Assembly: GCA_030762935.1 (NCBI GenBank) | Contig: CM060896.1 | Span: 9,213,501-9,277,500 of the forward strand | Length of the DNA stretch: 64,000 nucleotides | DNA from: Hymenopus coronatus | Taxonomy: Eukaryota; Arthropoda; Insecta; Mantodea; Hymenopodidae | Reading direction: 5' to 3' | In this document: positions 23,680 to 34,948 of the stretch, piece by piece | Layout of the letters: the number at the start of each line of letters is the position of its first letter | How positions within the stretch are numbered: position 1 is the first letter of the stretch | Program-made: the position numbers and the translations under genes | The notes under the pieces: model-generated | The model's database searches: none | Seen by the model: only the letters and a program-made list of their open reading frames with translations | What the model was told of the DNA's origin: nothing

Positions 23680-23940
23680 GTTTTATTTATGAACGCTCTT
23701 TAACTGCTGTGGTTCTTAGCATCCCATTCTATACTGGGCGTGAAAAGACTGCTTAATTTTGCTCAGAGGCCTCTCTATCAGGCTTGATGTTTTTTTACGT
23801 GCCATAAATCTACAACACGGGACCAATGGCTTTACTTCCCTTCCAAAGGAAGCCATGCTAAGGATTTTTACACCTGAAAAAAATCCATTGTCCTCCGCTG
23901 GGTTTGAACCTGCAACCTTGGGTGTATGAAGTTAAGAGGG
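23680..23940 (-). repeat. SINE-b copy, near full length
   Basis: TTTAACTGCTGTGGTTCTTA through GACCAATGGCTTTACTTCCC to CCTCCGCTGGGTTTGAACCT. The reverse complement of the last block gives the B-box-like GGTTCAAACCC. This is the most complete minus-strand copy. Confidence 0.75.
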
Positions 23941-24438
23941 TGACTATGCAAGTAAATGACATTAGTGTAAATATGATGACAATGACATGATTTGATTACT
24001 GCAGTCAGCTAGTAGGTACCAAGCAGTGCAAGTGCAAGTGACGAGTAGCAGAGATAAACATATGCCACAAGCTCTCAGCAAGTTACAGGGAAAGGTCTTG
24101 TATGACGAGATGAGGGAAGCTATCCACAGAGAGAACCCAAGTGTTTAAGAGCATGCAATGGACCAAAAAACGTGCTAAATTAACTCTTAAAACAATGGCG
24201 TACTTTGTAATAAGGAATATCATTGTTATTTTGAACAAATTACCTGAGCAGTTAAGATAAAAGAAGGATCCTTCCTGGAATGGCTAACCAGGTTGGTCAA
24301 ATTCTTCAAGAAGCGAGGCCCGTGCCTCAAGGGGGACGTTATGGGTTAATACTAATGAGTGCATTGTTCGCTGTACAGTGAATGACTTTTATATACAAGA
24401 GGAAGAAAAGCTGATGCTTGAAAATATCCAGAGTAAAT

Positions 24439-24522
24439 GGATATTACCATAAACATCAACTAATACTTTTGCGACAGTATGGATATTACCATAAACATCA
24501 ACTAATACTTTTGCGACAGTAT
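24439..24522. repeat. Perfect tandem duplication, 2 x 42 bp
   Basis: The unit starting GGATATTACCATAAACATCA occurs at 24439-24480 and again without change at 24481-24522. The absence of divergence indicates a recent event or an assembly artefact. Confidence 0.9.
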
Positions 24523-24559
24523 TAACACATTTTGGAAGATCCTATATGGTACAATTAAC

Positions 24560-24930
24560 AACTTTACTGCATTAAATCAAAAGAATTTGAGTTGGTTTTT
24601 GTAACACAAACATCACTTATTTTTATTTTCTGGGACCAGTTTTGGGAACACTTGTTCCCATTTTCAATCCTTCATTCCAATTAAATCTTGCTTCGTTGGC
24701 ATCAACAATGGGAGTGGTGGTGCATCACTTGTGGAGGCATCTGTTGCTGGATCTATGAACTTCCAAAGGTTGCTGTATGGTGGTAAATCAAAATTCATGA
24801 TATGGCTCTTTGTCCTAATTAGAGCCAGTCAAAACCCATGCCGCTCTCGCTCGTTACTTGTAAGCCATGCCACTTTCGAGAGTGTGGCAATGAGAGTCCC
24901 GTGTATCGAAAACTAGTGCTCACGAGTGAG
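24560..24930 (-). mobile_element. Penelope-like element terminus with degenerate hammerhead core
   Basis: TCAAAAGAATTTGAGTTGGT and TGTAACACAAACATCACTTA are shared with the left end of the PLE at 40285. The minus strand contains a perfect hairpin GGGAAC-AAGT-GTTCCC followed by AAAACTGGTC, where intact copies have GAAAC. The remainder (CTTGCTTCGTTGGCATCAAC) matches the right part of the 40.3-41.9 kb PLE in reverse orientation. Confidence 0.65.
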
Positions 24931-26499
24931 GCGACTCAAGAATCCTCATAACTACAGGCAGAGTAGTTGATGTATGATCAATGGAATAAATTGGTTACGT
25001 GATAGCTAGGGACTGGATTTTTAGGTTTTAACCTATTTTTCCCCTTGTAAATTAGAAAGCTTCAAAGTATGCTTATGTTTCAAGTGGTTTGGGTGCTAAT
25101 CTTATTCAGCCTAAAAAAGCTAAATGGGACATTAACTCCTAAAACTTGCTAAACTTAAGTTTTGTCAGTTCATTTGAATTAACAATTTTTGTTAGCAATT
25201 CGTTTAGTTTTGTTTTGAGTGTGCATGTGGAGTTATCCAGGGAAAGAATGCTCTTGGTGTAGAAATTGCACGAATGAAGTATGTGCCAATGACATCTTGT
25301 GATGTTAAAAGATCTTTTTTTGCCTATATGAATATATTAAAAAACAACAGAACATTTACAAATGTGGAGGGTGGTGTATAGCAACAGTGCTACCAAGTGA
25401 ACTTTATTTTATGTGAGTGCTATATATTAAAAACATGTGCTTGACATGTTAATTACAATGTTCTAGCATGTGTTTACTGTGTAATACATTGTTTTAAATT
25501 ACTGTACATATTAATAGCATGCTTCCCTGAAGTAAAATAGATTTCATATTTTTATCTATATTATGTTTAAAAGGCTTTTGTCATCAACTTGCTTAAATAG
25601 CTAGGAAAAAGGCCGGGGCATTGTTTAAAACCTAGGAAAATTGTTTATAAACTTTCACAGTCAAAAATACCATTTCAGCCTATTAAAGACACCTATGAAC
25701 ATTCAGCTGCAGAAGGTTTCTCACGTTGTTTGTAGTTTATCACTTCTTTCAGACTTGACCAAGAAGTTGTTCCAAAGTGCTGACCTTGAGTTTTAATTTT
25801 TATTTTTGAAAGAAAATATGGAAATTACTAATTTTTATGGATTTTGGCAGATTTTTATGAGCTAGTCTGATGGAAAAAATGATCATGTGTTGGTAACTCT
25901 GGTGAGAAATGCACTCAATGTGATCCAATGGAACACGCTTATTGTAATAAAATGCAGGTCAAAATAAACACATGCACTGCTTTCAGTTATTCAGGTAAAT
26001 AGAATCATAAGGTCAAGGGGAGATGTAACATATAATTACAATAGGTATCTCTTTACTTTCTGAGTAGCCTAGTAGCACAGAGAAGTGCATAAATACCTAC
26101 CAAAGTGTTTAAAACAAACCAGCGCCAGGGAAAAAGATTTTGTTCTACTCAAATAAATGTGCTTAGATTAGAGTGGATAACAGAATTACTGCTTCAAATA
26201 ATGTTTACATACTAATTTATAACAAAACTATACATCATTTGCATTCCACGCATTACACCGCCATTCATGAAACTCGTGAGTCTTGCGAGTAAACGAGAAT
26301 CTTTTAAGCTCCCTAGTCAACTCTCTTCCTGCCAGCCATACACTCATCTGCGTCTACTGGCTGCGAGAAGCACGGTTAGCAGCAGCGAGAAACGAGCGAG
26401 ACTAAAAGCTGTTGACCGGCTCTAGTCCTAATGTCCAAAAATGATAGGCAAATGCTGATTTTTTCTGTTTGTTTGTATTTTAGGTTTCTCAACTGTTCC
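24931..26499. other. No gene seen
   Basis: AT-rich intronic DNA. No ORF longer than about 60 codons and no family recognised. Confidence 0.45.
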
Positions 26500-26965
26500 T
26501 TTAATCTGGTTTCCAAACCTCTTTTCATTATATTCCCTTAACATTGAATGCAGAAGAAAAATACAGCATTACTACGGCCACCTGGCAGCAAATAAATAGG
26601 TACGTTTGTAGCTGTTTATTTTAAATGTTAGGAGCAAGAAATCAATAGTTAATACATAAAAATATATTTGAATTACACTGTTATCTTGTGTTTTTTACTC
26701 CATAGCCCGGTGTATTCCCTTCATTGAGCAGGGATGAAAAATTGAGCAGTACTGCGGTCATCTAGTGGTAAATAAATATGTTTTCATTTCTGTGTTTTAA
26801 ATGATAGGAGCAAGAAAATTATAGTTAATGCTTAAAAATATATTTGAATTTCACTGTATCTTGCATCACTGACTCCATAACAAGTGAGTTTCTTTAGCAT
26901 TGAATGGAAAATACTACTACTGCCATTTAATGACAGATAACCGTGCTACTATTGCCATCTAGTGG
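26500..26965. repeat. Decayed tandem repeat, period about 180 bp
   Basis: Three partial units share TATTCCCTT(A/C)A-CATTGA(A/G), TACTGCGGTCATCTAGTGG-like blocks, AATGATAGGAGCAAGAAA and AAAAATATATTTGAATT. Blocks recur at about 26530, 26712 and 26895. Confidence 0.6.
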
Positions 26966-27152
26966 ATATTCCTTTGGCACTGTGTACTCATTTCATCAGT
27001 GCTTTTTTTCAGTTTCTAAAGTTGGTATGGATTTGCGACGTTGTGCCGTAAACACAGCCTTATTCAGCAACATTACCATATCTACACCTGATACTTTCTT
27101 CTTCAGGAACATCATTCCTTTCACAGTAAAAACAAAAACAAATGTTCATTAC

Positions 27153-27288
27153 CTTGTGTGATGCGAGGATGTGTTGCAATTCTTGAATGTGATCTAGGTT
27201 TGATAAGTTCTTGCAGTTCCAGGTTTCATATTCCAGTGCTGGGAGTAGCTTCTGCAAAACAGCCATAGCGTAGCGGTTCCATACAGTC
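27153..27288 (-). CDS. CC2D2A: CC2D2A orthologue, penultimate coding exon
   Basis: Acceptor TATATTTTTGCAG, donor AAG|GTAATG. The first base completes the codon left by the exon at 38768-38997, giving ETVWNRYAMAVLQKLLPALE. The vertebrate protein has RWNRY followed by a HFLPLLE-like helix at this place. 45 full codons end ...ILASHK in phase 0, matching the last exon. The exon is flanked by TE-rich introns of 8.8 kb (downstream) and 11.5 kb (upstream). Confidence 0.88.
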
Positions 27289-27739
27289 CTGCAAAAATAT
27301 ATAATAGATGCAAGTATTGATAGTGTCTTACTTAAGTTGATTGTTTCTCTTGGTCCTTAACCAGAAGCATAGAAAGGCAGTGGCTTGGATCTTACTTAAA
27401 GAAAATGTAAAAAGTAATCACAAAATCTCATTTTAATTCAAATTGCCACACATTGATTTATAAATATAAAATTATTTTTAAAATATTTCTACTCAGGATT
27501 AATTTATATTTATCATTTGATTTTACCAAAATCATTTAAAAAATAAATGTACTAATATATTTCTAGTTATGCTACTATTGTCACACTCTGGTTATAGTTT
27601 TATAAAAAACCACATCTATTGGTGGCTGTGTATAAAATTACTCGAGTTACTCAAAAACCACAAAACATTACATGCACACAAACACTTTGACAAACAGACA
27701 TAATAGAAGAAATAAGTCAGGCTGGAAAATTTCTCAATA
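27289..27739. other. No gene seen
   Basis: AT-rich intronic DNA up to the TA target of the next mariner. Confidence 0.4.
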
Positions 27740-29012
27740 CGAGAGATATTCAATAAGTCCTCAAAAAATCCAAGAAATTACACTCATCGAAAAAAAAGGT
27801 TTCGATTTAGTAGCCGTCGCCTCTTACTAGATGGCAGTTTTAAAGTTTCAGCTATATGCATCACATGGTCTCGTTGCCATAGGTGATTGAATCAGCAATC
27901 TTGTGCTTCTTTAGAAAGATGGAAAAAACAAGTTTCGTGCAGTGATTAAACACTTCTATTTAAAAGGCTTAACACCGAAAGAGATAAAAGCCGAGTTGGA
28001 TGAAGTTCATGGCACATCTGCTCCTGCATTTGCAACAATTTACAATTGGATAAATGAATTTAAATGTGGCTGTATATACACAAATGATGAACTTCGTTCC
28101 GGACATCCAGTAGAAGTGACTTCCTCCGAAATTATTGACAAAATCCTGGATATGGTTTTGAGTGATCAACAAGTCAAAGTTCACGAAATAGTAGAGGCCA
28201 CAGGCAAATCACAAGGTACAGTGTTCTCAATTTTACATCAAAAATTAGGTCTGACAAAGTCCGACAAGATGGGTGCCACGTGTGCTTGCAATGGAGAATA
28301 AACGCAATCGTGTGATCTATTTGTTAGCTGATTTGACATTTTTTCTGTCGCAATCTTGTTGATTTTCTGTATCAATACATAAATGTGAATGAAACATGGA
28401 TACACTGCTACACTCGAGAAACAAAAGTACACCCAAAACAGTGGATTTTTAAAGGTTCCAAAGAAGGCAAAGGTAGTGAAATCTGCAAACAAGGTGATGG
28501 CCTCGGTTTTTTGGGATGGATGCAGAAGCATCTACATTGATTACTTGCAGAAATGAAGAATGATAAATGGAGAGTATTATTGCACTGGTTGAACAGATAA
28601 ATCAAGAAAAAAAACTCCCTCATCTGGTACAGAAAAAGATTCTCTTCCATCAAGACAATGCAAGGGTGCACACCTGCGCAGTTTTGATGGCAAAAATTGT
28701 ACACATAAGGTTTGAATTACTATAACATCCAATGTATTTACCAAATTTGGCCCCCAGAGACTTTTTTTTATTTCCAAACTTGAAAAAGTAGCTCATGGAA
28801 AACAATCCACATCTAACAAAAAGGTCATCTCCCAAACATATGCCTATTTTGAGGACCTTCTAAAATGCTACTTTTTGAAAGACTTAAAACAGATAGAGAA
28901 ACACTGGGAAAAGTGTATCAAGCTAAAAGGAGATTATGTTGCAAATAAAAAGAAAGCTACCCAAAATAATTTATTTTCCTCTCTTTTTGTAAGGACTCAC
29001 TGAACGCCCCCG
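27740..29012 (+). mobile_element. Mariner element, decayed
   Basis: Left end CGAGAGATATTCAATAAGTC after TA (27738-27739). Right end is the reverse complement of CGGGGGCGTTCAGTGAGTCC before TA (29013-29014). The two ends match over about 25 bp with several differences. Length 1273 bp fits a full-length mariner. Confidence 0.85.
27915..28990 (+). pseudogene. Mariner transposase relic
   Basis: Open for 119 codons from 27942: FYLKGLTPKEIKAELDEVHG (first HTH) and GHPVEVTSSEIIDKILDMVL, VEATGKSQGTVFSILHQKLG (second HTH). After a frameshift at about 28270, scattered blocks follow: FHQDNARVHTCAVLMAKI (second Asp), LAPRDFFLFPNLKK (third Asp). Stops throughout the middle show loss of function. Confidence 0.85.
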
Positions 29013-29435
29013 TATAGTCATTACTTACAGACTCTTTTAAATGGATAATAGTAGCTACTGGCATATATGGGAACAAATTGGTTGACAAACTTGCCAAAAA
29101 AGCAGCACAGGGAAAAGATGTGGCATTGATCTATAATAACACACTGAAAGTGCAATGATAGAAGCCAAGAAAATGGAATTGCATTGAAAAATGGCAATGG
29201 AGAAGATCTACTCAACTAAAGGACTAGTGAGAAAGTAAGTTTCCATTGTTGCAAGACAGACTGAAGATTAGCACACCAAATTGTACAACAATGGTAGCTG
29301 GGAATGGTACAGTTTAAGACATCAAAGTGTCCTGACCAAACAGTAATCATCTTCTGAGTGCACAACTCTGGAATGGCAGCACAGTGTCTTCAAAGATCTT
29401 CTTCAGCAGCTTATGCAGAAATATTAAAAAAATAC
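29013..29435 (+). pseudogene. Non-LTR retrotransposon RNase H/C-terminal fragment
   Basis: The plus strand reads GIYGNKLVDKLAKKAAQGKD, which corresponds to the HSGIxGNExADxLAKxAA end of an RNase H domain as in R1/Jockey-type elements. After a frame change, FPLLQDRLKISTPNCTTMVA resembles the region that follows RNase H. Stops are frequent, and no termini were identified. Confidence 0.5.
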
Positions 29436-30273
29436 CTGAAGTGTTCCATTCACATGACTTTCTCTACATCTCTGTAACAAATTATTATTAAAAAGCTTAT
29501 TCTTCTCTTTACTCCATGCTAATCGAGGAAAAATGGTCTTATTACTTGCTTCCTTAAGTAGAAGCGAAATAAGGGAGTATCATAGGCTAAAGTGATAGTT
29601 AAAAGCTGTTTGCTATGTGACTGAAGTTCCGTTGTTTGTATGGACAGGAGTTGAGAAAAAAATGTATGAAAAAAGTATAAGTTTTTCAAAGCTAAAACCA
29701 AAAACAAGGAATATCTCAAAAATGATCACCGAACAAATTTATATAACATAACTTGTGTGTTTTAATGTCCTCTACATTTTCTATAAAGTAAGATTTTATC
29801 TATCTCTTACGGTTTAGCAGTTTGCAACATTCCGTAAAATTCATCCAGAATAAAGTATTCTTCAGAGGCTATTTCTAGAAAATTCAAGATATACATTTTA
29901 TTTATCAGGTAAATATCTGTAATATACGATATTTTGATCAAAATCGTTAAAAGCCAGTTTTTAGAAAATCAAAATTTTCGAAAAAAGTTCCATGTAGTAG
30001 TTGTGGGTGGAGGGATTTTGTTGAAAATCTGTGTGTCGCATCCTTGGAAGATACCAAACATAAATACCAAATTTGGTTTTTAATGGATTATTCATTTTTG
30101 AGCTATGCTGTCCACAGACACACACACACGTGCGTGGACCTTTTTGTAAAAATGCTTTTTTTGGATTCAGTGAGACCGAAAACGTATTTCCAGTGAAATC
30201 TCAGTATCAAATTTTTGGATGGAATGTAATACCTTCTCTATACACTAGGTACATAGTACGTGTAGAGAAAGTA
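29436..30273 (+). repeat. H-repeat, full-length copy
   Basis: TGAAGTGTTCCATTCACATG start, ACTTTCTCTAC at about 29457, CACACACACACACG at about 30118, TACACTAGGTACATAGTACG then GTGTAGAGAAAGTA at the end. About 838 bp. A second copy starts within 10 bp. Confidence 0.85.
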
Positions 30274-31262
30274 AAAACCTGAAGTGTTCCATTCACATGA
30301 CTTTCTCTACATCACTGTAACAAATTATTGTTAAAAAGCTTATTCTTCTAATGAATGATAATTGGGATAAACATTAGCAGAACTAGTCTTATTACTTGCT
30401 TCCTTGTAAATAGAAGCGAAATAAGGGAATACATTAGACTAAAATGATAGTCAAATCTTTTAAAAGCTAGTTACCACGTGGTTGAAATCCATTTCTATTC
30501 AGGGCCAGGAGTGTAAACTTTCCTTGTGAGAAAAGTTTAAGTATTTTAAATCTGACACAAATACCAAGGAATATCTCTGAAACTGTGAACACGATAAGTC
30601 AAAACGAAAAATCAGTAAAATACCAAACTTGGTATTTAGGTTTAGCATCATCCAGGGGCATGACGCAAAGATTTTGAGGAAAATCCTCCCACCCCAAATT
30701 ACCCTTTATGTGGAAATAATTTCGAAAATTTTGATTTTCTTAAAAATGGCTCTGGTTTTGATTTAAATAGCATATATTAAAGATATTTGCATGACAAATA
30801 AAGTGGATATCTTGAATTTTCTGGGAATAGCCTCTAAAGATCTCTTTATTGTGTATGAATTTTGAGTAACTGGTGAACTGTAAGAGATAAACAAAACTTA
30901 CTACATAAAAAATGTAGATCATGTTACAACACACAACTTATGTCATATATTTTTTGTTGAATTGACCATTTCTAATATATTCCTTGTTATTTGTTTGAGA
31001 TTTAAAATACTCAAATTTTTCTCACAAACTCCTATCCATGCATAGAAACAGATTTCAACTACATGACAACCAAATTTTAAAAGATTTGACTATCGTTTTA
31101 AGCTAATGTATTCCCTTATTTTCCTTCTACTAACAAGGAAGCAAGTAATTAAGATGTTTCTGCTGATGTTTATCTTGACTATCATAAAGAAGATAGAAGA
31201 GTATGCTTTTTAACAATAATTTGTTACAGTGATGTAGAGAAAGTCATGTGAATGGAACACTT
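30274..31262. repeat. Head-to-head composite of two truncated H-repeats
   Basis: 30279-30598 is the 5' part in plus orientation. At about 30600 the sequence switches to minus orientation (ACCAAACTTGGTATTTAGGT, then back to GTCATGTGAATGGAACACTT at 31262). Both outer ends are therefore 5' termini. The CA microsatellite and 3' palindrome are missing from both halves. Confidence 0.75.
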
Positions 31263-31369
31263 AAGGTTGTTTATATAAATCTTTTCCCAAATATTTAATT
31301 CTGAAGTAAGACAGACTAGTTTTAACAGATGAGTCTTTTTCTCTAAGTTGTGATTTTTGTTGTTGTTTG

Positions 31370-31585
31370 TTTTTACTTCTTGTGGCAGGCAATAACACTG
31401 ATAATACATGAAATGAAGATGGAGCACTGGTGGAATGCGGTGGAAGGAGAAACTGGAGAACCTGGAGAAAACCTTCCCCTGTTCTGCAAGTCTTACATGC
31501 GGTTGCTTGGGATCGAACCTGGGCCATCTGGGTGAGAGGCAAGTGGTCTAACCACTCGGCCACAGCGCGACCTTCTATGTTGTGA
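31370..31585 (-). repeat. SINE-d (tRNA-derived)
   Basis: The minus-strand head reads GCGCTGTGGCCGAGTGGTTA (A box TGGCCGAGTGG), then CCCAGGTTCGATCCCAAGCA (B box GGTTCGATCCC). The boxes resemble a leucine/serine-type tRNA gene. A body and an A-rich tail with AAAACAAACAACAACAAAAA follow. The two boxes are close to consensus, so this is probably a younger insertion than the other SINEs here. Confidence 0.8.
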
Positions 31586-33030
31586 TGTCATTCCAAAAGT
31601 GTGCTTTGTTCTTAATGTTTTCAATGTTCGTTGATTTTATAAATACTGGACTTCCTTTCCGGTCCAGAATTCTGTCAGTTGTAAGTTTCTTCAGGAGATT
31701 TCTGACACTGAATCTATTAATGGGTGCTAAGATAATGTTAAGTTTTTTGAAACTTACAGGTTGCCCAGGGGTGATGTATGAACTTCTTACATACTTTTTT
31801 GCCTTTGGAAGGTGTCAGTGAGGTAATTTGTTTTAAATGTTTTTGTCTCTTGAACTTCTTTATTTTGTTGTCTACCAACTTTTTGTTGAAGCCATTCTTT
31901 GTTGCTGTTTTTATTATATTGGAGTATTTCTGTTTATCCAACAGCGTATTTACCAGTCTATGAGCTAGGCTATTTATTAATATAAAAATAATAGTTGCAA
32001 CAAATCTTCACTTATCTTTTGGAATCCTTGCCTGGACTAGTTTCGCAACGATTTCATTGCATTATCAACATATCCTTTTGGTCTTTTTTTTGATGTTGTT
32101 CATTTACACTGTTATGGTTACTGCTACTAGGTGGATTGTGTACTAATGCATTGCTAACTACTGGAATCAAAACAAATTTGGTAAGAGTGTCAATTGGAGG
32201 TATATAAAAATTCATTGCATGATTTCTATACTTTAATATAAATATTTTCTCCCAAACCATTAAATCTATGGGCCCATTTAAGTGTTTTAATAATTTAACA
32301 TCTGGATTTATTTCATGATTAAATTTCCAAAAATGTTCTGCTACAGCTGATTTATCAATTTGTTTGTATTTAATATTCCTAAAGTGTTCTTTTACTCTGG
32401 TTTCCAAATGACGTTTAAATTGTGACCTTGTTTATATTGGTAAGACTAAACGTCATTTGGAAACCAGAGTAAAAGAACACTTTAGGAATATTAAATACAA
32501 ACAAATTGATAAATCAGCTGTAGCAGAACATTTTTGGAAATTTAATCATGAAATAAATCCAGATGTTAAATTATTAAAACACTTAAATTGGCCCATAGAT
32601 TTAATGGTTTGGGAGAAAATATTTATATTAAAGTATAGAAATCATGCAATGAATTTTGATATACCTCCAATTGACACTCTTACCAAATTTGTTTTGATTC
32701 CAGTAGTTAGCAATGCATTAGTACACAATCCACCTAGTAGCAGTAACCATAACAGTGTAAATAAACAACATCAAAAAAGAGACCAAAAGGATATGTTGAT
32801 AATGCAATGAAATCGTTGCGAAACTAGTCCAGGCAAGGATTCCAAAAGATAAGTGAAGATTTGTTGCAACTATTATTTTTATTATTAATATTTGTGTTAT
32901 TCTTCACTGTTACTAGCTTCTTTTTACAAGGCTATTTATGTTTGTGTGGTGTAGGATTGAAACTACTTGCCTTGATGTAATTGTCAGTGTGAGTGTCTTT
33001 TCTGAAAATTCTAAATTTTAATTTGCCATT
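31586..33030 (-). pseudogene. Penelope-like element fragment interrupted by a second PLE
   Basis: Minus strand: 33030-32940 reads NGKLKFRIFRKDTHTDNYIK and SSFNPTPHKHK. This is the post-catalytic PLE block (IYRKPTHTDxYI...SxHPxxHK). After the insertion at 31978-32928, the frame resumes with LDKQKYSNIIKTATKNGFNK and CKKFIHHPWATCKFQKT, the thumb region. Its GIY-YIG end is cut off on the left by SINE-d. Confidence 0.75.
31978..32928. mobile_element. Palindromic (head-to-head) Penelope-like insertion with 11-bp TSD
   Basis: Two almost identical arms (about 31980-32417 and 32447-32889) are inverted about a 29-bp spacer. Each arm encodes the same 117-residue GIY-YIG C-terminal segment (METRVKEHFRNIKYKQIDKS...), differing at only about five residues. 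AGGCTATTTAT flanks the unit at 31967-31977 and 32929-32939, an 11-bp target duplication. Each arm also carries a hammerhead-like core: TGATAA, a GCAA/TTGC hairpin, then GAAACTAGTC. There is no RT domain between the arms. This is the inverted terminal arrangement known for PLE copies, reduced to its ends. Confidence 0.85.
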
Positions 33031-33039
33031 ATGTCTCAC

Positions 33040-33800
33040 TATTTTTACTTTCTCTACACGTACTATGTACATAGTGCATCGAGAACGCATTGTAATGCAG
33101 CCAAAAATTCCATTCCGAGATTTTACCGGAAATAGACATTTTAAGCTCCCCTGTATCCAAAAAGAGCACTTTTACAAAAAAAAAAAAAATGTGGTGTGAC
33201 GTGGTGCAGTGGGGTGGTGTGGTGTGGTGTGGGGGGGTGCGGTGTGCGTGTGTGTGTGAACATGATAACTCAAAAACAAAAAGTCTGTAAAATACCAAAC
33301 TTGGTATATAAGTTTAGGATGCAAGAGGAAGATTTTGAGGAAAATCCCCCAACCCAAACTACCCTTTATAAGGAAAAATTTTTCGAAATTTTTTATTTTC
33401 TCAAAAATGGTTAATGATTTTGATTAAAATACCGTATATTAAAGATATTTACGTGGCAAGTAAAATCTATATCCTGAATTTTGCATAACTGGTAAACCTT
33501 ATGATATAGACAAAAACTTACAACACAAAAAGAGTAGAGCCCATTAAAACACACAATTTATATCATATACATTTTTTTCCTTGGAGTTGACCATTTTGAA
33601 GACATTTCTTGCTTTTGGTTTCAGTTTTAAAATACTTAAACTTTTCTAATATGAGAATCTGTCAACTCCTGGCCATGCCAAGAATCGGATTTCAGTTGAT
33701 AGCAACCACATTTTAAAACATTTGATTGTCAGTTTAGGATAGTGTATTCCTTAATTCCCTTATACTTAAAGCAATTAAGTTAGTGAATGGAACACATCAG
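33040..33800 (-). repeat. H-repeat copy
   Basis: Minus orientation: 3' end TTACTTTCTCTACACGTACT at 33046, the palindrome ACTATGTACATAGT, a TG-rich microsatellite at 33185-33262, and the 5' end GAACACATCAGATG at about 33790. Confidence 0.8.
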
Positions 33801-34314
33801 ATGTTTAAATCTAGGTTGTTTGATTTCATATCCATTGTGAATTCGGTGGTAGGTTGAGCAGTTAAAGGGCATCGGTGCTAGTTTTTTGTTTTCCAAGCCA
33901 GAATTGAATGTTGTAATATGACAATGTACCACTCCATGTCTGCAGTTATCTAGCAAAATATCATAAAATTTTGTTGCTATGCTTATAATTTTCCACGCAT
34001 TAGAGAACAATGCACTAAAACCTTTGTTCAAAGCACATTATGAACATAACTAAAACAGCAAGCTTCTTAAATAAATCACTGAAACATATTCAATTTTCAC
34101 TAAATATCTGAAAACACTTTGATAGTCTCTGTAGCATTTTCTGCCATGTTTTATGTCCAAAAAGCAGTAGATATAAAAGCAAGCATTAAACACTATCTTA
34201 CAAAAAATAAAATCCTTTCCATGGCCACTGTTAAGATTGTCTTGGCACAATACTTCCAGTGCAAGTAGTCAGGCCTTCTCTCTCTAGAGGGTAGTGATTT
34301 TACAACCTCTCTCT
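33801..34314. other. Unassigned, with protein-like minus frame
   Basis: The minus frame from about 34031 to 33790 reads CRHGVVHCHITTFNSGLENK and KLAPMPFNCSTYHRIHNGYE without stops until it joins the H-repeat. It looks like a coding remnant (probably a transposon protein), but I cannot name the family. Confidence 0.35.
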
Positions 34315-34318
34315 TTAA

Positions 34319-34944
34319 CACATTGGAGCCCAAGCCCGAGTATAGCTCAGGCCGTGTGAAATGTTCATGAGACCCACACCCGAGCATAGCATATTTCTAA
34401 TGCTTTTAATGCAATTCCACGACCTTAACTTGATCTTGGGTTATGCAGCAAAGAACATACATCAGTTATCGTTTAGTTGTCTGATTTTTGCTGCCATTTT
34501 CCTTGCTTTAGTCAACTATTAGGAATTTTAGGAGATGGGCTGTTCTCGGGTAGTCACACCATTTTCTGTGAAGGTGGTGAACTGTTTGTTATGTTTGTGA
34601 ACTTAAATGTTAAAATGCTGCATTTTCCTCAATTTCTGTGAACTGAAGCTGAAATTCAGGATACAAATGAAGCTGCGGAAAATTCTGATTCTGAGGGAGA
34701 GTTTTTTTGAACTTTCAATAAATGGAATGTAAGCAGCTTTACATAGTTTTTTTCAAACTCATATTTGATACTTGTTGTAAATTTAAAATAAAATATTAAT
34801 ACGGAAGTTATGATTATTTTCTTACTTGTTAAGAAATCCTTGAATACCATACTTTTAGATTGTACCAATACTTTTAATTGATGTACTGTAAATAATAACT
34901 GAAAGTAGGCATAAAAACCCTGGGTTTCTTGGCACTTCAATGTG
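34319..34944 (+). mobile_element. piggyBac-like MITE with TTAA duplications
   Basis: TTAA (34315-34318) then CACATTGGAGCCCAAGCCCG. The right end CACTTCAATGTG is followed by TTAA (34945-34948). The short inverted ends CACATTG(G/A)AG and the TTAA duplication are the piggyBac signature. 626 bp, no transposase ORF. A second copy is at 20370-20990. Confidence 0.85.
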
Positions 34945-34948
34945 TTAA

